DNA of 64,000 nt, from positions 16,905,829 to 16,969,828 of the forward strand of contig OZ023275.1 of the NCBI GenBank assembly GCA_964007475.1, given 5' to 3'. A program made the position numbers and the translations under genes. Shown piece by piece: positions 34,629 to 49,239 of the stretch (its first letter is position 1; the number at the start of each line of letters is the position of its first letter). The DNA comes from Hybos culiciformis. Its lineage: Eukaryota > Arthropoda > Insecta > Diptera > Hybotidae. Below the pieces are notes generated by a model. The model was not told where the DNA came from, did no database searches, and worked only from the letters and a program-made list of their open reading frames with translations.

Positions 34629-37600
34629 TAAACTTAAATCTTAAAATATTGGAAAAGTTACAGAGTTTTGTCGGGCTGCCTATTTATGTAAAGATGTTTT
34701 TATCCTGCGTTGTTTAACCGCGAACGTAATGAAATATTGTATATTAGGTTTGCTTTACGTCAAAATTTTGTGTACAGTACGGATTTTCGAGACATTGAAA
34801 TAAATTAAAATTTTGTAAAGAACGAACCACCGCTCTTTTTTTTAACTTTGCTGTAAAGGCGCATCGTCAAAATAATTTTATTAATGGCAGGTTTCCATGC
34901 GGTTTACAAAAATATACATATACATTGTAGGTTCAGAATTATGTTCCGATTTCTAAAACTTTAGTTTAAATTTGTGCAGATTGTTGGCAATAAATTTCGA
35001 ATTTTTCCGAACTTTGTGTCTCCAAAAATTGGTTCGCTTTTAAGCAATGACATAAAAGTTCTATCAGATTTTATTCACAATGAATTCTGTAACACTGCTG
35101 TATTTTTGTGTTTAAAAAATGCTATATAACTACCTACAATTTGTTTTTCCAAATTTGTTCAAACATTTTTGATTTTCAATAAATTTAACATTAAAGCAAC
35201 AAAAGGTAGTTAAAAATCAATTTAACTAAACTTGAAGATCATAAAAAATTTCTTGCACCCTTATTCAACTTTTTATCCAAGAAGTTTTAACGTATGGCGA
35301 CTTTGATTTTTTTTTCTTGAAACGAGATTTTTTTCCCTGTTTGGGGAGATATAAATTTATTAATTGCAATTCGATTCGTTTTTAATTTTCTTTTACTTGA
35401 AATTGTGCAAGGAAATGGGCAGATATTATTGCTTTATGAATAAGTTTATATGGAAGTTTTTTTGTTTGATTTAGACAAAAAGGGGGTTTTTGTTGTTTTT
35501 GAATTTCCTTCTGGAATAAATATAACATTTTCAAGGCAAGACAATAATAAAATAAAAAATTCAAAACCTTCTTGTTTCGATAAAATTTTAGAAAAAATGT
35601 TTGTGGGATTCTTTCTTGGTGAATTAAATATAAATGTGGCCATGATGATGAATTTTTTTTATATATATATATTTTGTAGTCATTAGATTTCTGTAAGGTC
35701 TAAGAAGACTTTAAGGTATATGAAATTGCTTTAAAATTGTTTTAAAATGTAAATTTTTACTCCTAGAACCACCAAGTCCTTGCAGCTCCAAATTTTAACT
35801 TTAGTTTAAGTTTAGACAAATTATTCACTGTATGAGAAGACTAATACTTAAGTTTACAATTTTAATAATGCTTTTAGGGAAAGAGAGTAATTCTGTAATT
35901 AAATGAAACCCTAATAAATTTACATTTACTTATGATATTATTTTTATGTCAAATGACCTGTGAGATAATAAAAATAGAAAACGATTATAAACTTTATTTA
36001 CTATGTCCAAACAAATATTATAATATTCAACTCAATTAGATTTTCCTGATTTTTCATTACCATATTATTGACAATATGTAAACATAAATAAAATGGTTTG
36101 AAATAATAAGGAAGAAAACTTGTTCAAAGTTAGTAAAATAATCACAGTTGCTTGAACAGAGAAAAAGGTATAGAGGTATATTCGTTTATTTTTATCATGA
36201 AGATTCGAAAGGCGGATATAAATTGTTTTTAATTAATAAACTTTCTATTGTGGGTGAACCAAAAACAAAAAAAAAAAAACTTCTAATTCTCATTCCAAAA
36301 AGTAAATATTGACCATATGCCTTATGTCCAATATTAGTTTAATTCAACTTGACTTTTATTCTATTTTTTTTTTCCTGTAAAATCATAACAAAAAGTTAAT
36401 CTTAATTAAGATCTTTTTCAAATAAAATTTCATTTTCAGTTTTCTATTTACTATAAATTTTTCCAGGCGGCAAAATAAGTACTGTTGAAAAATATAAGAA
36501 CTGATTTTCAAAGGTAATCAGTTCCTAGTTGGAAATGAAATTCATAACCAGGAACTGTTTTATAATAATAGTAAAAATAAAATTTTTCTTGAAGAGACTG
36601 CTGATAAATCAAATTAAAAATTTGTTAAATGAAGTTTGAGCACTCATATTAAGAAATTGTAGATTTATATAGCACTAATCTTTGTCCCTGTACATTTTCT
36701 AAAAATAAAGCTACGTTAATAAGAAATGATTGAAAATATTTGTATTTTGAATATAAAATGATTGTAGCCAGAAGGGAACTCTAACTTCTAAGTAAGTTCA
36801 AGAACTAAGAAATTAGTTTATGTGTAACAGAGGGTGGCTCTATTTCTAATTAAAAAAAAAAGAAGTTTTTTTCATATAAATATTTATTTAACTTAGAGAT
36901 AAAAAAAAGTAATAAATATCTATCATCTAAATTGTCCTTTTTAAATCAATAAATTTTTTTTCGCCTCACTCCCCCAAAATAGCATAAATATCAAATAGCT
37001 TTGTTTTTATTAATAAAAACCAATAATTATTTTTATTATGAGAAATAACTACCCAATGGGATAAACATAGTAATAGAAAAAATAAAGTTAAAGGTATATA
37101 AGAGAAAAATCTGTAAATAATTGTTTTCATATAGTAAATAAAAAAAGGAGGAGGAAGACTTTTAATAACAATTTTTATAAATAAATTGAAATTAAATTAG
37201 TATGAGTACTTTTTTAATACTTAAATGAATGAATGATGCGAAAACAATTTATGTGTTGAAAAGGCTACAAAATTTCTTTTATTTTTAAACTATGACCTTC
37301 TGCAATAAATAATCCGATGTTATTTAGTGATGGTCAATTGTTAAACATCTGATTTAACTTTCATAAAAATAATAAGACTGGACTTCTTCGTTGAGGTAAA
37401 TATTAAAAGAAATTTAATTGATATTGTTTTCTATGTTGCTGGTATCAAATACAATTCTTAACTTTCTTAGACATGACATGAAATCAATTTAGTTCGAAAA
37501 AATAAGCTAATTTGAGATAAATGACTATTTTCTTTTACTGAAAGTTTCGAAAATTTGATTTTCTTCAAGTTTGTTTCATTACCAAGTCTTTATGTTATAT

Positions 37601-40019
37601 TGTGATCACTTTAATAAAATTCTCCCAATCAATTTATTTCTTTTTTTTTTAAATTATTGTCTAAGTAAAAATTTATTAATCTGTTTCAAACAATTTGTTT
37701 TTTTTTTAGATTTTTTCATCTCGATTAAAGGTTATGATATTAATGGGAAAACCTCTTACTTGTTATTTTGATTTTGTTGTTGAAATAAATATTTGATAAG
37801 TTGAAAATAAATTTGATGAAATTATGAATGCAATAAAAAGAAACTTGTTTTATTTGAATTTTTGAGTATTGTAAAACCATTTTATTCTAAGAAAACAATT
37901 TCGTTTTTTAAGAGCTCTTCAATGCTTTTTTAGCTTTATCATGATTAACATAATTGAAATTTTTAAACTTAATATACATATATTAAATAGAGATCATAGT
38001 TATCCGCACGAATTACTATCAAGCCAACTATAATAAGTACTAACTTATTTTAGAAACTTAGAACTTATGTTTGCAACTATATAAGAATGTAACCATTTCC
38101 TTCTTCCTAATTGAATAAAGTAGGGGTATATTTTCCTATACAACGATTGAATATGACAATATTTTTTTAAAGTACATTTTTTCAATGTTAATATCAAATT
38201 GTCAAAAAATATTTGATTTTAATATAGATTACATACAAAATTGAAATAATATTTATTTTTATTTTATATACATAGCTTGTAGCTATTTCAGTAAGATTAT
38301 TATATTTGCCTTAGAATATGAAAATATTGAAAGTGTTTATATATATAGGAAAAATCTGAAAATATTTATAAATATTAATATGTACACATTTTATATTATG
38401 TTAAAGCCGGAGCAAAGTTACGTATATTCAAAATACATAATATGATTGATAGGATAACCCATGTAAAATTTTTGATATGATATTTTTACATTTTGGCAAA
38501 TATAAATTTGACTTAATACCTATATATCTCTTCTAAATTGAGAATAAATAAATCACCAGGAAATCAGTTATTGAATAATCACGGAAAAATCAAATGATTT
38601 TAAATCAAACAATCTTATTTTCAATAATTCCTTTTTCATCAAATCAAATAAAAGAAATTGAAAGGGCGAATCATAACAAAAAAGTTTTAGTACTGACTGT
38701 CAGTTTGTAAATCTTCTCTTTAACGCCAAAATTCTTCTGTTTCAATTTCAAAAAATATAAGCTGTAAGAGTAATTGTTTACAGATGATTAAAAAAAATAG
38801 AATCCTGGATTTCGTCATGGGCATTATTATTTCTTGTTAATAGACTTAACATCGTTCAGATTCGATTTCATTTGAAATAAAAACTAATGTTTCTTTCATT
38901 TTTGAACTTTGAAGTGTCAAATTTATTTGAACCTTTGTCTAAAACTAAAAGTCAACTTTATAATAGTCAGTTTTTAATAGAAACAATTTTCCTAATCTAT
39001 TTTGGAAAACCTATTCTACAAATTCGACATAACTTTTTTTTTTATTTCATTTATTATAATTGTTTAATATTTTATATGCTAATAATAATTTACGGATTTT
39101 AAATGATGATTTTTTTTAATGGAAATGTTTATTAAAAGTTAAACCATCCCTAAATAACCCATTTCAAATTATTTTAATGCACGTAAAATATTTAATATCT
39201 TTTGTACCTAATTTAAATTGATGTTTTTATAAATAAACTTTCTGTTTTTATTGACATTAATATGTCATCAACAATATACATACTATAAATAACTTTTTAT
39301 AAACAGGTATTACAACTTATAGGTAGATGGATGGATAGGATATATCAAAAAAAGAAAGCATGAGTATACCAAATAGTTAATGGGTGGGAATTGCACTGAG
39401 AGACCACCACAGAAATTTCAAACTAATTATGAAAAAATCTAAATCGGAAGCATGTTTGATCATATAAGCAGATTATTATAAAATCAATGAGTGTCGTAAA
39501 ACATCGTCTGAAATCATATTTAAGCCATCATTTTGGTTAATAGTTTACTTTTTCTATTTTTTTTAAGATTTGTTAATTAACTAGCCTCAATTAAACACAT
39601 AAAATGTATAAAACTTATGTTTTTGTTCATAATTGATCGGAAGAAAATTTGATCAGTTATGGAAATTTTAGTTACTGAGGAAATAACTCAAATTAGCTAT
39701 AAAATAATCTTATTTTAAGTCAAACATAAAAACCAGTTATTTTCATAATCGATTAAATGTTCTAAAAAAATTAATTATATTTAAATCATAAAACAGAAAG
39801 TCTAGTATTCTATAAAAACGTAAATTCTGGAAGGACCTCTTCAAAGTTTTTAATTTTTCTTTCTTTGACATTTATTTTAATAGGGTTACGTGCCCCATAC
39901 TTTTAATGTTTTCCTTTTCTAGAACAAAAATTATTCATAAATATTTATATGTTTGTGTACTTTTCTAGAGATTAAAATTTCCAAAGTACTTACTACATGT
40001 TTATCTGCTTGATGAAAAT
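34629..40019. other. AT-rich non-coding stretch
   Basis: No supported gene. About 34,650-34,920 is less AT-rich and may be the body of a degraded element bounded by the TACAGCAAAG/CTTTGCTGTA pair. A 9-bp hairpin GAACTGATT/AATCAGTTC lies near 36,486-36,512. Other frames are low complexity. Confidence 0.5.
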
Positions 40020-40032
40020 GTCATGCAATATG

Positions 40033-40058
40033 CTTACCTGGAATAAATAGAAAAAGTT
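40033..40058 (-). promoter_or_regulatory. Recursive-splice-site-like motif (minus strand)
   Basis: On the minus strand, CTTTTTCTATTTATTCCAG is followed directly by GTAAGCAT, with the junction between 40,038 and 40,037. It is a second acceptor-donor fusion on the same strand as the one at 11,700, about 28 kb away. No adjacent exon was recognised. Confidence 0.3.
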
Positions 40059-42172
40059 ATTAATATTCATAAATTTAACAAGAATAAAAAAAAACGATTT
40101 TTCAATAAAACAAGGTGTTATTCTAAAATTATGTAATCCTGGTCTTTAGAACTCGGATATTATACTATTACACAAAAATTATTTTTAGTTAAATTCATAA
40201 GATAGTCGTGATATAATACAGAAAATCGTAAATGAGGACTGTTTCTATAATTATTTGCAAATATGGAATCCTTTTTATATTTGTTCAAGAAACTTATATT
40301 ATTTCTATTGAACAATAAATACAAATATTCCATCCCAACTTTGTGTATTAAAAAATTATTTACATTGATACAAGTTTAGTTCAAATTTCAGTCCACAAAC
40401 TTTACACACCGTGCTTACGTTAATGATAACACCATAGTACACGTAGACAGCCAGTCTATAATTACGATTAATTTTAATAAATTTTTATCTCTTATCAAAA
40501 GCAATGTACTTTAATTTTTTATGTTATGTTTTAAAGTTAATTTAAAAATCATGCAACAGCCTTATTCATGTTAGTCATAATAAAATTAGACGCAAACGAA
40601 TAGAAAATATAATAAATGAACTTATTAATAAACTTCTCTTCAAACTTTATACATTGGTCGTAAATTCTGTCGAAGAATATTTAAAATTTAACTTAATATC
40701 TAAACAGAGTAAAACATTCAATAAAAAAAAATTTTCTTTTTATGAGATTAATTTTAATGAAATATTGTTTTTAATGTGCATTTATAATTTTTGACTTTTT
40801 CTTTCAAGGACATCCTTAATACCAAGAGATAATGATTATAATAAAAAGTTATTATCTAGAATTATTTAGATGTAGAAAAAACAAATTTTTATTTTAATCA
40901 CATACTTAAAAAGGATATTATTCAAAATATTATTCTTTCTTTAATATTAAAAAAAAAAAAAAAACAAAAAACAAATCTTCAAAATGTTATTCAAAAAATT
41001 TAACCCCTTTTAAAATACGGTCCTTATAACTTTATTTTAATCTCAAGTTGTTTTATTTATAAATTTTTATTTTGTTAATAAAACAAAAAAAAAATAAAAA
41101 TCATTTTTGTCAAAGAGTTTAGGTTGAGAATTTTTGTTAATGAGCTGAATCGATTGGTTCCTAAGTTCAATTCTCAATCTGACATTTAGAAGCTTAGAAT
41201 TTTTTTTTTCACTTATTCAAAATTCAAACGATCTACTTTTATGCGGATTTTTATATGAATTTATAAGTTATTTTGTATCCGAAAATTTTCGAAAGTATAG
41301 AATTTCGCCTAGATTTGCAAATTGAACGATTTTTCATTATATTAATTTTGCACAGCTCACATTCGTGCACATACAAATTGTTCATCATAATATTCAAAAT
41401 ATGTGGAAATTAGATTCGGAAATAAATTCTAATGTCACAAATTTCGAATTAACTGAAGTTGAGAAAACTTTTAGAAATAAATATTGAAATCGATTCGCCC
41501 AAAAATACATTTACAATTCAAGTAATGGGCTATTTCCTTTATTCTTGAAAAATAAGAAATAAATAAAAGTTTTCGTACCTACTTCTGATGAAAAATACAT
41601 TTGTTTGGTTTAATAGCGTAAATTAAGAGTTGATTTGTGAATAAAAACAATAATAATAAACTTTCAATATAATTTTATTTACCCTTAAATGTAATAAAAG
41701 AGGAATCAAACACATGTTCTTAACGAAAAACTTTTTTTCTTATATTTTTTTTTTGTTCAAGGTTTGTACACATTTTGGGAGTGAAAATTTGCGAAAAAAA
41801 GTTTTCATATTTTTTCATATTATAGGAAATAATGAGGGAAATTTTTTACTTCAAATGTTTTTTGGAATTTTTTTGTTACTAATGACAGAAAATTAATAGA
41901 TAAAATTTTTGGCTTCATTCTAAAAGATGCTGATTCTAGCATAGGTATTTCAGAATTTAGACTGAATTTATTCTATATCATAAAAAGGAAGCAAAAATAA
42001 GTAGATAAGATATGTCTAAAAAGACTCTTTGATAAATTTAGTATGCTAAATATCTTTATAATTTTATTTTATATGTATTTTAATATTTTATCCAATCATT
42101 TTTTCACATTATCACAATCATAGAATTCAAATTACTTTCTTTAGGTTCTTTTTTATATAATTCGTTCTACAG
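40059..42172. other. AT-rich non-coding stretch
   Basis: No gene or element is recognised. It contains several long A and T runs and short low-complexity frames. Confidence 0.5.
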
Positions 42173-42515
42173 CAGTGGTGATTGATATTCAGCCGGTAAG
42201 GGGCGGTTGTTAAAACTTTCAAAATTTTCCGTACCGGTTGTTGTATATTATGTTTTTTCTTTAATGGTGTTTTAAAGTTATCAAATGATTGTTTTTTTTG
42301 TGTATTTCGTGATATTGAAACTGTTTTACGGACCACAAGTGACAAACCGATTAAAGATTCTGTTCCAATTGTGCCGTGCCAAAACCAAAATTTAATTTGG
42401 ACATTATTTAATTAAATTTTTTTCTTACGTAAATAAATATTTTTTATATGTATAAATACATTGAACAATATTTTTTAAGCGTACCGGTTGTTAAAAATTT
42501 CGAATATCACCACTG
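42173..42515. mobile_element. Probable hAT-like inverted-repeat element, 343 bp
   Basis: The left end CAGTGGTGATTGATATTC and the inverted right end CAGTGGTGATATTC match apart from a small insertion. CGGTTGTT recurs at about 42,204, 42,234 and 42,484, in the manner of subterminal transposase-binding repeats. CAGTGGTG is a common hAT terminus. However, the flanking octamers (ttctacag and tacataaa) do not match, so the target duplication is absent or eroded and the superfamily is tentative. The minus-strand frame inside it (42,127-42,345) has no recognised domain. Confidence 0.55.
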
Positions 42516-45500
42516 TACATAAAATTTAACAAAAATAGTGTTCAATTAAATTTTTTTAATATGATTGATATAGTTTTTCATAGATATCGAGTGAGAGAAA
42601 AATTAAAAAAATTAAAAAAATTAATTACACAAATATTACATAATTTACTTTTGTAACAAAATAATTTTGAATTAACATATGAGATACTTCTGCTGTGACA
42701 CACAGACACCCCTGGATGTTAGATAAACAATGAGATTTTATTTTATTTTACTTCATTTTTTTTTCGTAACTTTTTTCTTCCACCCAGATTCACCTCAAAT
42801 GTAATTTATTTTTTCATGGAGTTTTTATGGTGAAAATCATTAAAAAATTTATTATTATATAATAAGTCATATATTTTCACATTTTAAGAGTTCGGGAAAA
42901 AAAAATAGTGTGAGGAGGATAGACCCATAAATTAAAAGCGTATAAGATGAGGGAGTACACTTCTTTTTTTTTTTTTGTATACACTTTACATAGTATAGTA
43001 TGTAAATTTAATCGCTTCGTCAAATTTTGTGCTTATGATGGGGGAGCGGTAGTTGATTTCTGAGGGTTGAGTTTTGTTAAAATGAAAAAAAAAAAGGAAA
43101 TTAACATGTGTTACAGAGTTACAACTCAATATTTATTTTTCTCGAAAGCATAATTGTACAAAAAATTCATATTTATTTGACACAAGAATTAAAAATGTGA
43201 TACTTATTTATAAAATATATTATTAATTTTAAGCCATTAAGTGTATGAAAAAGGATTTGAATTCAAACTCATATTAGACTTAGGAATGGTTGTGTAGAAT
43301 ATTTTTAACACTCGCTTGAACTTCTCACACTTCTTCTATGAAACTGAATAAATATAATATAAAAATCAAGTTAAGGTTTTATAAAGTTAAATTTTTTTTT
43401 CCTTAAGAATTTTCTTAAATTATTTAGCAATAAAATTTAATTTTCTTTGAAGAACAATTTTTTTGATTTTTAAATCTGTTTATTATTTTCAAAATTTCAA
43501 AACTCGTACTTCTGTTAAAAAGAAAATGCAAAAAAAAAATAAAATAAAATTAAAAATTTATTTCAAATTAAAATCTTTGGATGTCCTCAGACATTTAAAA
43601 TTAAAATTTCAATTGCTTTAATTAAAAATTTACATCAAGAAATTTCTGTTTTTGTTACTTTTTCTTTTGAGAATTTCCTTAAAAAAAAGGCCTCATGTTT
43701 GTAAACGAAAAAATGTTTAAAAGAAGTATACACAAGTTGCTTGTTAATGTTTTGTACGAGCGATGGTGGCAAAGTATTTAATATTTTTTCCCTATAAATA
43801 ACAAGATAATTCTTTTATAAATTTAAATTATTTAAAAAGAAACTTTTATTTCCTTACTTTATGTTTATATACACGATATACACATATATTTTGCCAAGCT
43901 TCTAATTGGTTCTTTTTATATAAACAAATCAAAGTAAAACCATCAAAAACGACAATTTAGATATTAACCCTAAATAAATTTTTTTTTAAAAATATTGTAA
44001 AACTTAAAAATAATCATAACAAATAAGTTTTCTCCTTTTTTTTTTGCATCAACTCTTAAACATATAACAAGTATAGATTTATAATGAAAATGAATCATAG
44101 TCCTTAAAAAAACAAAAAATCAGATATAATCATTTTGTCAAATAATTTATTTTTTTTTCTTTTGAAAATTCCAAACATGAATTACATAACTATTGAATAT
44201 GCAGTTGCTTCCAGAAAATAACGCTTATCTATTTTGTAAATAATTTTTTGATTAAGCAAAAGCACATCTTAAGGTATTAACACGAATTCAATAATAATTT
44301 TTATGTATTCGGAATTTATATCTGATCATTTCATTTGAAAAAAAAGAAGAAAGTAAAGACAAATTGAAGATTCATATAAAATTCCTTATGTGAAATAAAT
44401 TGACCCCAAACTTAATAGATTCTTAAAGGCACATGTTTGAATTTTTATTTTTTTGTTTCTTTTTATTCTGTCTCTTGAGACTAGAGGACAATATAATCCA
44501 TGTAAAACGTCAGCATAAGTTTACTTTGAACAATATTAAATAATATGTAGTAGGTAGGTATGTAAAAAAAAAATGTAACAGATTTTCAGAATGTCGCCAC
44601 AAATCAATTTCAAAAATACTATGTAGTACAAATATACAAATTTATTCTTGATTAAATATTTAAAAAGAAAATTGAAAGTACACATAGTGGTACTACAGGA
44701 AAGCAAAAATGAAATAGTATAAAAAATTTATTTATATTATTATTTTTTTTTTTGGTTTGGCTCATTCAAAAAAAGTTAGTGGAAGGAAACACCAATATTC
44801 TGATTTCTGGAATATTTTTTGAATATTCTTTTAAATATTTTTAAGCATAAATAATTAGTATTTGGTGAATACAAAATAGTTCTTGCATTATATATAATTA
44901 TTTAATTGCATAATTTTAGGATTGAAAAACATAAATAACATTAAAAGAATACCACTAATAACACTAAATAACAATGAAGAAAGACATCAGTGTGGTTTTT
45001 AAGTTTTAACTTATTTTAATTAATTATTTTTCGAATAGTTAATGGGAAAAAATAAAAACGAGAATATTCAAGAAAACATATTATTATGAAAAGTTCAATA
45101 TCTGATTTTTTTATGATCTATGAAGATTTCAAGAGAACAATCTAAACAACAATTGTTAATTTAAATATTTCCAGATGTATTTAAATTTTATTATTTTTCT
45201 TTAACAAATCAAAAGTTAACTTAACTTAAATTAATACTGTTTGAATTATTTGAATTCCTTTTTTGTTTTTTTCGATTTTTATCCCTGATTTTCATTAACA
45301 AAAACATAAAATTTTATTTGAGATAAATCTACATATATCCAAAATAACCCGTAATTGTCCTTTATAGCTTGTCCTTAAAACACACACATATCTTTGTTTT
45401 GTGTGTAATTTTACCAGCATTTATAGTCGAATTTATGATTTCCTTTATTGAACTGTTATTATCCGATTTTATTTATATGAGCACGTTTCAAGTTCAATAT

Positions 45501-48500
45501 ATGTATATAAGAAAAACTTTATCTCGAAACTAATTTCATTATTTTCCTTTTTCTTTTTTTTTTTTAAATAAATTTATATTAAATTCACAAAAGAGCACAA
45601 AACTTTCAAATAGAAGAGAAGGAAAACAAAAATGTATAATTGAAAGTTTGTTATAATGAAAAAAAAATTTTTTTTTTTTTCCAATTAGATAAAGTAAATA
45701 AAGTTCTTATTTCATAGTGTAATTAAGTTTTTGTCGTCCAATAAAAGAAAAATTAAAAAAAACAAACTTTAGAAAAATAGAAAGAGTTAAATTCACACTA
45801 ATCTTATGAAAATGAATTTAGCGTGACAAAAATAATATTGTTATGACATATAAAAGGAAAATATTATTATAATTTAAATCTTGATATGAAAACTAATTTT
45901 AATTAAATTTTTATAGCTTAACAAACTACTTTTCGTAATAAGTTATTAAAAAAAAAAAGGACATACTAAAAAATTCTTAGGGTTGAATTTCAGAATAATG
46001 TTGAAGTCCAATTTATATGCACAAATCGATGTTGTACAGACAGATTCATTTCACTAAACATATTTGAACTCAAAGTATATTTATTTAGTTCTTTGCAATG
46101 CTTAATTTATTTTAAAAAATTTCAAAATACGCGCAATCTTTTCATATACGGATTATATAATCAGAATATGGCGCCAACGGTTGAATCTAATGATTGTCAT
46201 ATTAAATTGCATTGAGACATTGGGCGCCAATTATTACAAAATTTGTGGTTCTATATTATTATGTTATGTAGTTACGTATATTAAGAAAATAATAATAATA
46301 AAAAAAAAGTTCATTGAATTGCAATCAAAAATTTTTATATCTTTAAATTTTATCAAAAAAGTTTGAATTGCTTTTTGTTGTGAAGAACATAAACTTACGG
46401 ATAATACACTTTTATAAATTTGTAAGAAAATTGTTTATAAAAAGTTTATAATAAAATTTAAGTTTCAAATATGCAATGTGTTTTAAAAAGAAAATCCTTG
46501 AAAACTAAAAAAAAAAATTATGTTCAAAATAAAGGAAATACATACTTTTAAATATGAAAAATTTATTATGTAAATTTTTAATTTTAAATATATATTAATA
46601 ATATTAAGAGTTTATATCGACATTATTTGTTTCCATGAATAATGTTTTTAATTTATATTAGACGCCACGCGATTACGGCATCAATTAAAATAAAATAATA
46701 TTTAGATACTTAGATCTAAATTATGTTTTCGGTGGTATCTCATTAGAAAATAACTTTCCAAAATATCAACATTTTTCTTGTTATAGAAATAAAAGTGTTA
46801 GAATGCAAAAGAATACGAAGAACCCAAATCACAAATTAATATTATGATTTGGTGGAATAAGTACCCAAACCAGAGATTATGTTTTAATTTTCCTTCTCGA
46901 ATTAAATTTAGAGATATACACTTTTAATAATTATATAAGTCTATGAAGAATTTTTAAATAGGAAAAATAGATAAAAAAAGTTAATAATAAAAAAAATTTG
47001 CTTTTGAGGCAAAAAATTAATTTAAAATTTTATATTCAATAGAAAAAAGCAAAAAATTTTCCTGAAGAAAAGAAAATTGTTCATACTTTTTTTTTTTATG
47101 GTTTTGTTTATTTAACTTGTAAAAGTTAAAAGCATAGTTAAAAAGTTCATAAACAGTTTTGATTCAATGTACCTTGAGAAAATATAAAAGTTAAAAAATA
47201 TGGAGTATAAAAACATAAAATTTGTTATATAAACTTTTAGAAAAGAAAATTCTTTTTAAATATCAAAACAGGTCAATTTTATTCTTAAAATATTCTATCT
47301 AAATGTATTTTCCTTTTGACATCATAATGATGTTTACTTATTATTATTATTACTCTAGAAAAATTTCAGTTTTATTTTTAAATGTGTATATATTATTTTT
47401 TAAAAACTAGTTCATGAAGGAGTTTTATTTTTAAAATCGTTACAATTTTTTTATTATCGTTTTGGTATACAGTTATATTAAAAATAGAAAGATCTTATAA
47501 TTTAGGTTAATTTTGAAATCAAAACAACGATGATATTTTAGCTAAGTAAAAATAACCCGGTTGATGATAGTACTGAATTTTAACTAAATTAGAAGATGCA
47601 TAAGAATCTTCAAATCAACCAATGGCTTTTCGGATCTAAAATTGTTTACTCAGTCACTTTCTTATATAAAATGTCACTTTAATATAAAATGTCTAAGACT
47701 CTTATTCGAAAGATAAAAAGATAAATTAACAACTTCAATGATATTTTCTGATGACTTGTATATCTATTCTATTGCATATAATATAATGTACACATATTAA
47801 GTAGATGTTTTTAAGACTATAATTATTATTGTTAGAATTTCTAACAAAATAATCTTGAAGTTCATTTTCATTAATCTATTTCTGTTAATTTTTATGTTCA
47901 ACAAACATTTATTTTCGCAACATAAAAATGTTTATTACTTGCAATATTAAAAACAAAACTTAACACTTTACTTTCTTCTTCAATTCTATTAAATGTTCTA
48001 TCCACTTATGGTAAGCTGGTTGAGAGAATGATACAAATTTATATTTCAATTTATAATTCAAAATATAATGAAATTCTTTGATATAAATTTTTTTTTTCCA
48101 TTCGTTTAATAATATCAAAATTCTGGTTACAAATTTGTAATTTGTTTTCTTAAATCCATGTTATTATAATTTTTTTTTTCATTTCATTTTTCTCATTTTC
48201 AGCTATGTATTATCATTTATATTATTTACAACATTAAAAGTTTATCGATATTTTCATATGAAAAATATTTCCCATAAAAAATGTGAAAAAAAATTCATAT
48301 ATATTACAAAATATTTTATTGGCTATTATGTGGTTAGTAGGGTAGCCTCAACAATTGAGATACCATCGTTTTGAGCTGATTTTTGAAAATTTTGTCTTAA
48401 GCAAATTGAGGAATTTTGGATAAAAATTAAAAATTAAACTTTGAATATTTGCAAAAATATTAAGAATATTGTTACCTGTCGTTAGCTTATAAATATTAAT

Positions 48501-49239
48501 TTAATCACTCATGTTAAAATTCTACAAGCCGTTTCAAAAATAATATTATATTTAAATAAAATTTGTTATAAATAAATGCCATTAGTATGAAATGTAAAAG
48601 TGGTCGACATTCGAATCGACACCCTAAATTTTAATATTTAAAAAAAAAAAAACGAAACCACATCAAAAAGTTATGAAAAATATTTGTAATATTATTGTCG
48701 GTTTTTATTATCGAAATGTGTTTCTCTTCTCCTTCCAATATAGAATAAATAAATTGGAAAAAAGGAAAAATATTGAAAATAGAAAAATATTCAGAAAAAT
48801 GTATACTACTCCTTGAAAGTTTTACTTGATATTTGTAGTTCATGAATAGACAATAAAAAATATTTTTGGTAAAAGGACTAATTGAAGTACTCATTTTGAA
48901 GTATACCCAAATGTAAATACTTAACTTAAAAAGTATAATAATACATGTTCCACTAAAATAAATCCCCAAAACTTAAAAAAAAAAATCAACGGTGTGTCAT
49001 TAGACCCTCTTTTGGGTAGTCGAAGTTATCCGAAAAAATACAGACTGTTTTATTTAAATACATCAAATTTTTTGAACACTAAAATTATAATAATTTTGAA
49101 TTAATAAAAATTTTCTTTTAAAAAATTAAATCTGTAAACAGTATAGATTAGAACAAAAGCCATAACATAAATATTAAAATAAATTTAATATTTTATGAAT
49201 CCTTTATGTAATAATATTAATTTCTAATAAATTGGACCA
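42516..49239. other. Long AT-rich non-coding stretch
   Basis: No supported gene. Items seen are a pair of GGCGCC palindromes in inverted context at about 46,169-46,178 (TGGCGCCAA) and 46,220-46,229 (TTGGGCGCCA), and a small hairpin CCAAATCA/TGATTTGG near 46,824-46,851. Confidence 0.5.

Noticed and set aside
42127..42345. 72-codon minus-strand frame
   Set aside because: It lies mostly inside the inverted-repeat element at 42,173-42,515 and has no transposase motif.
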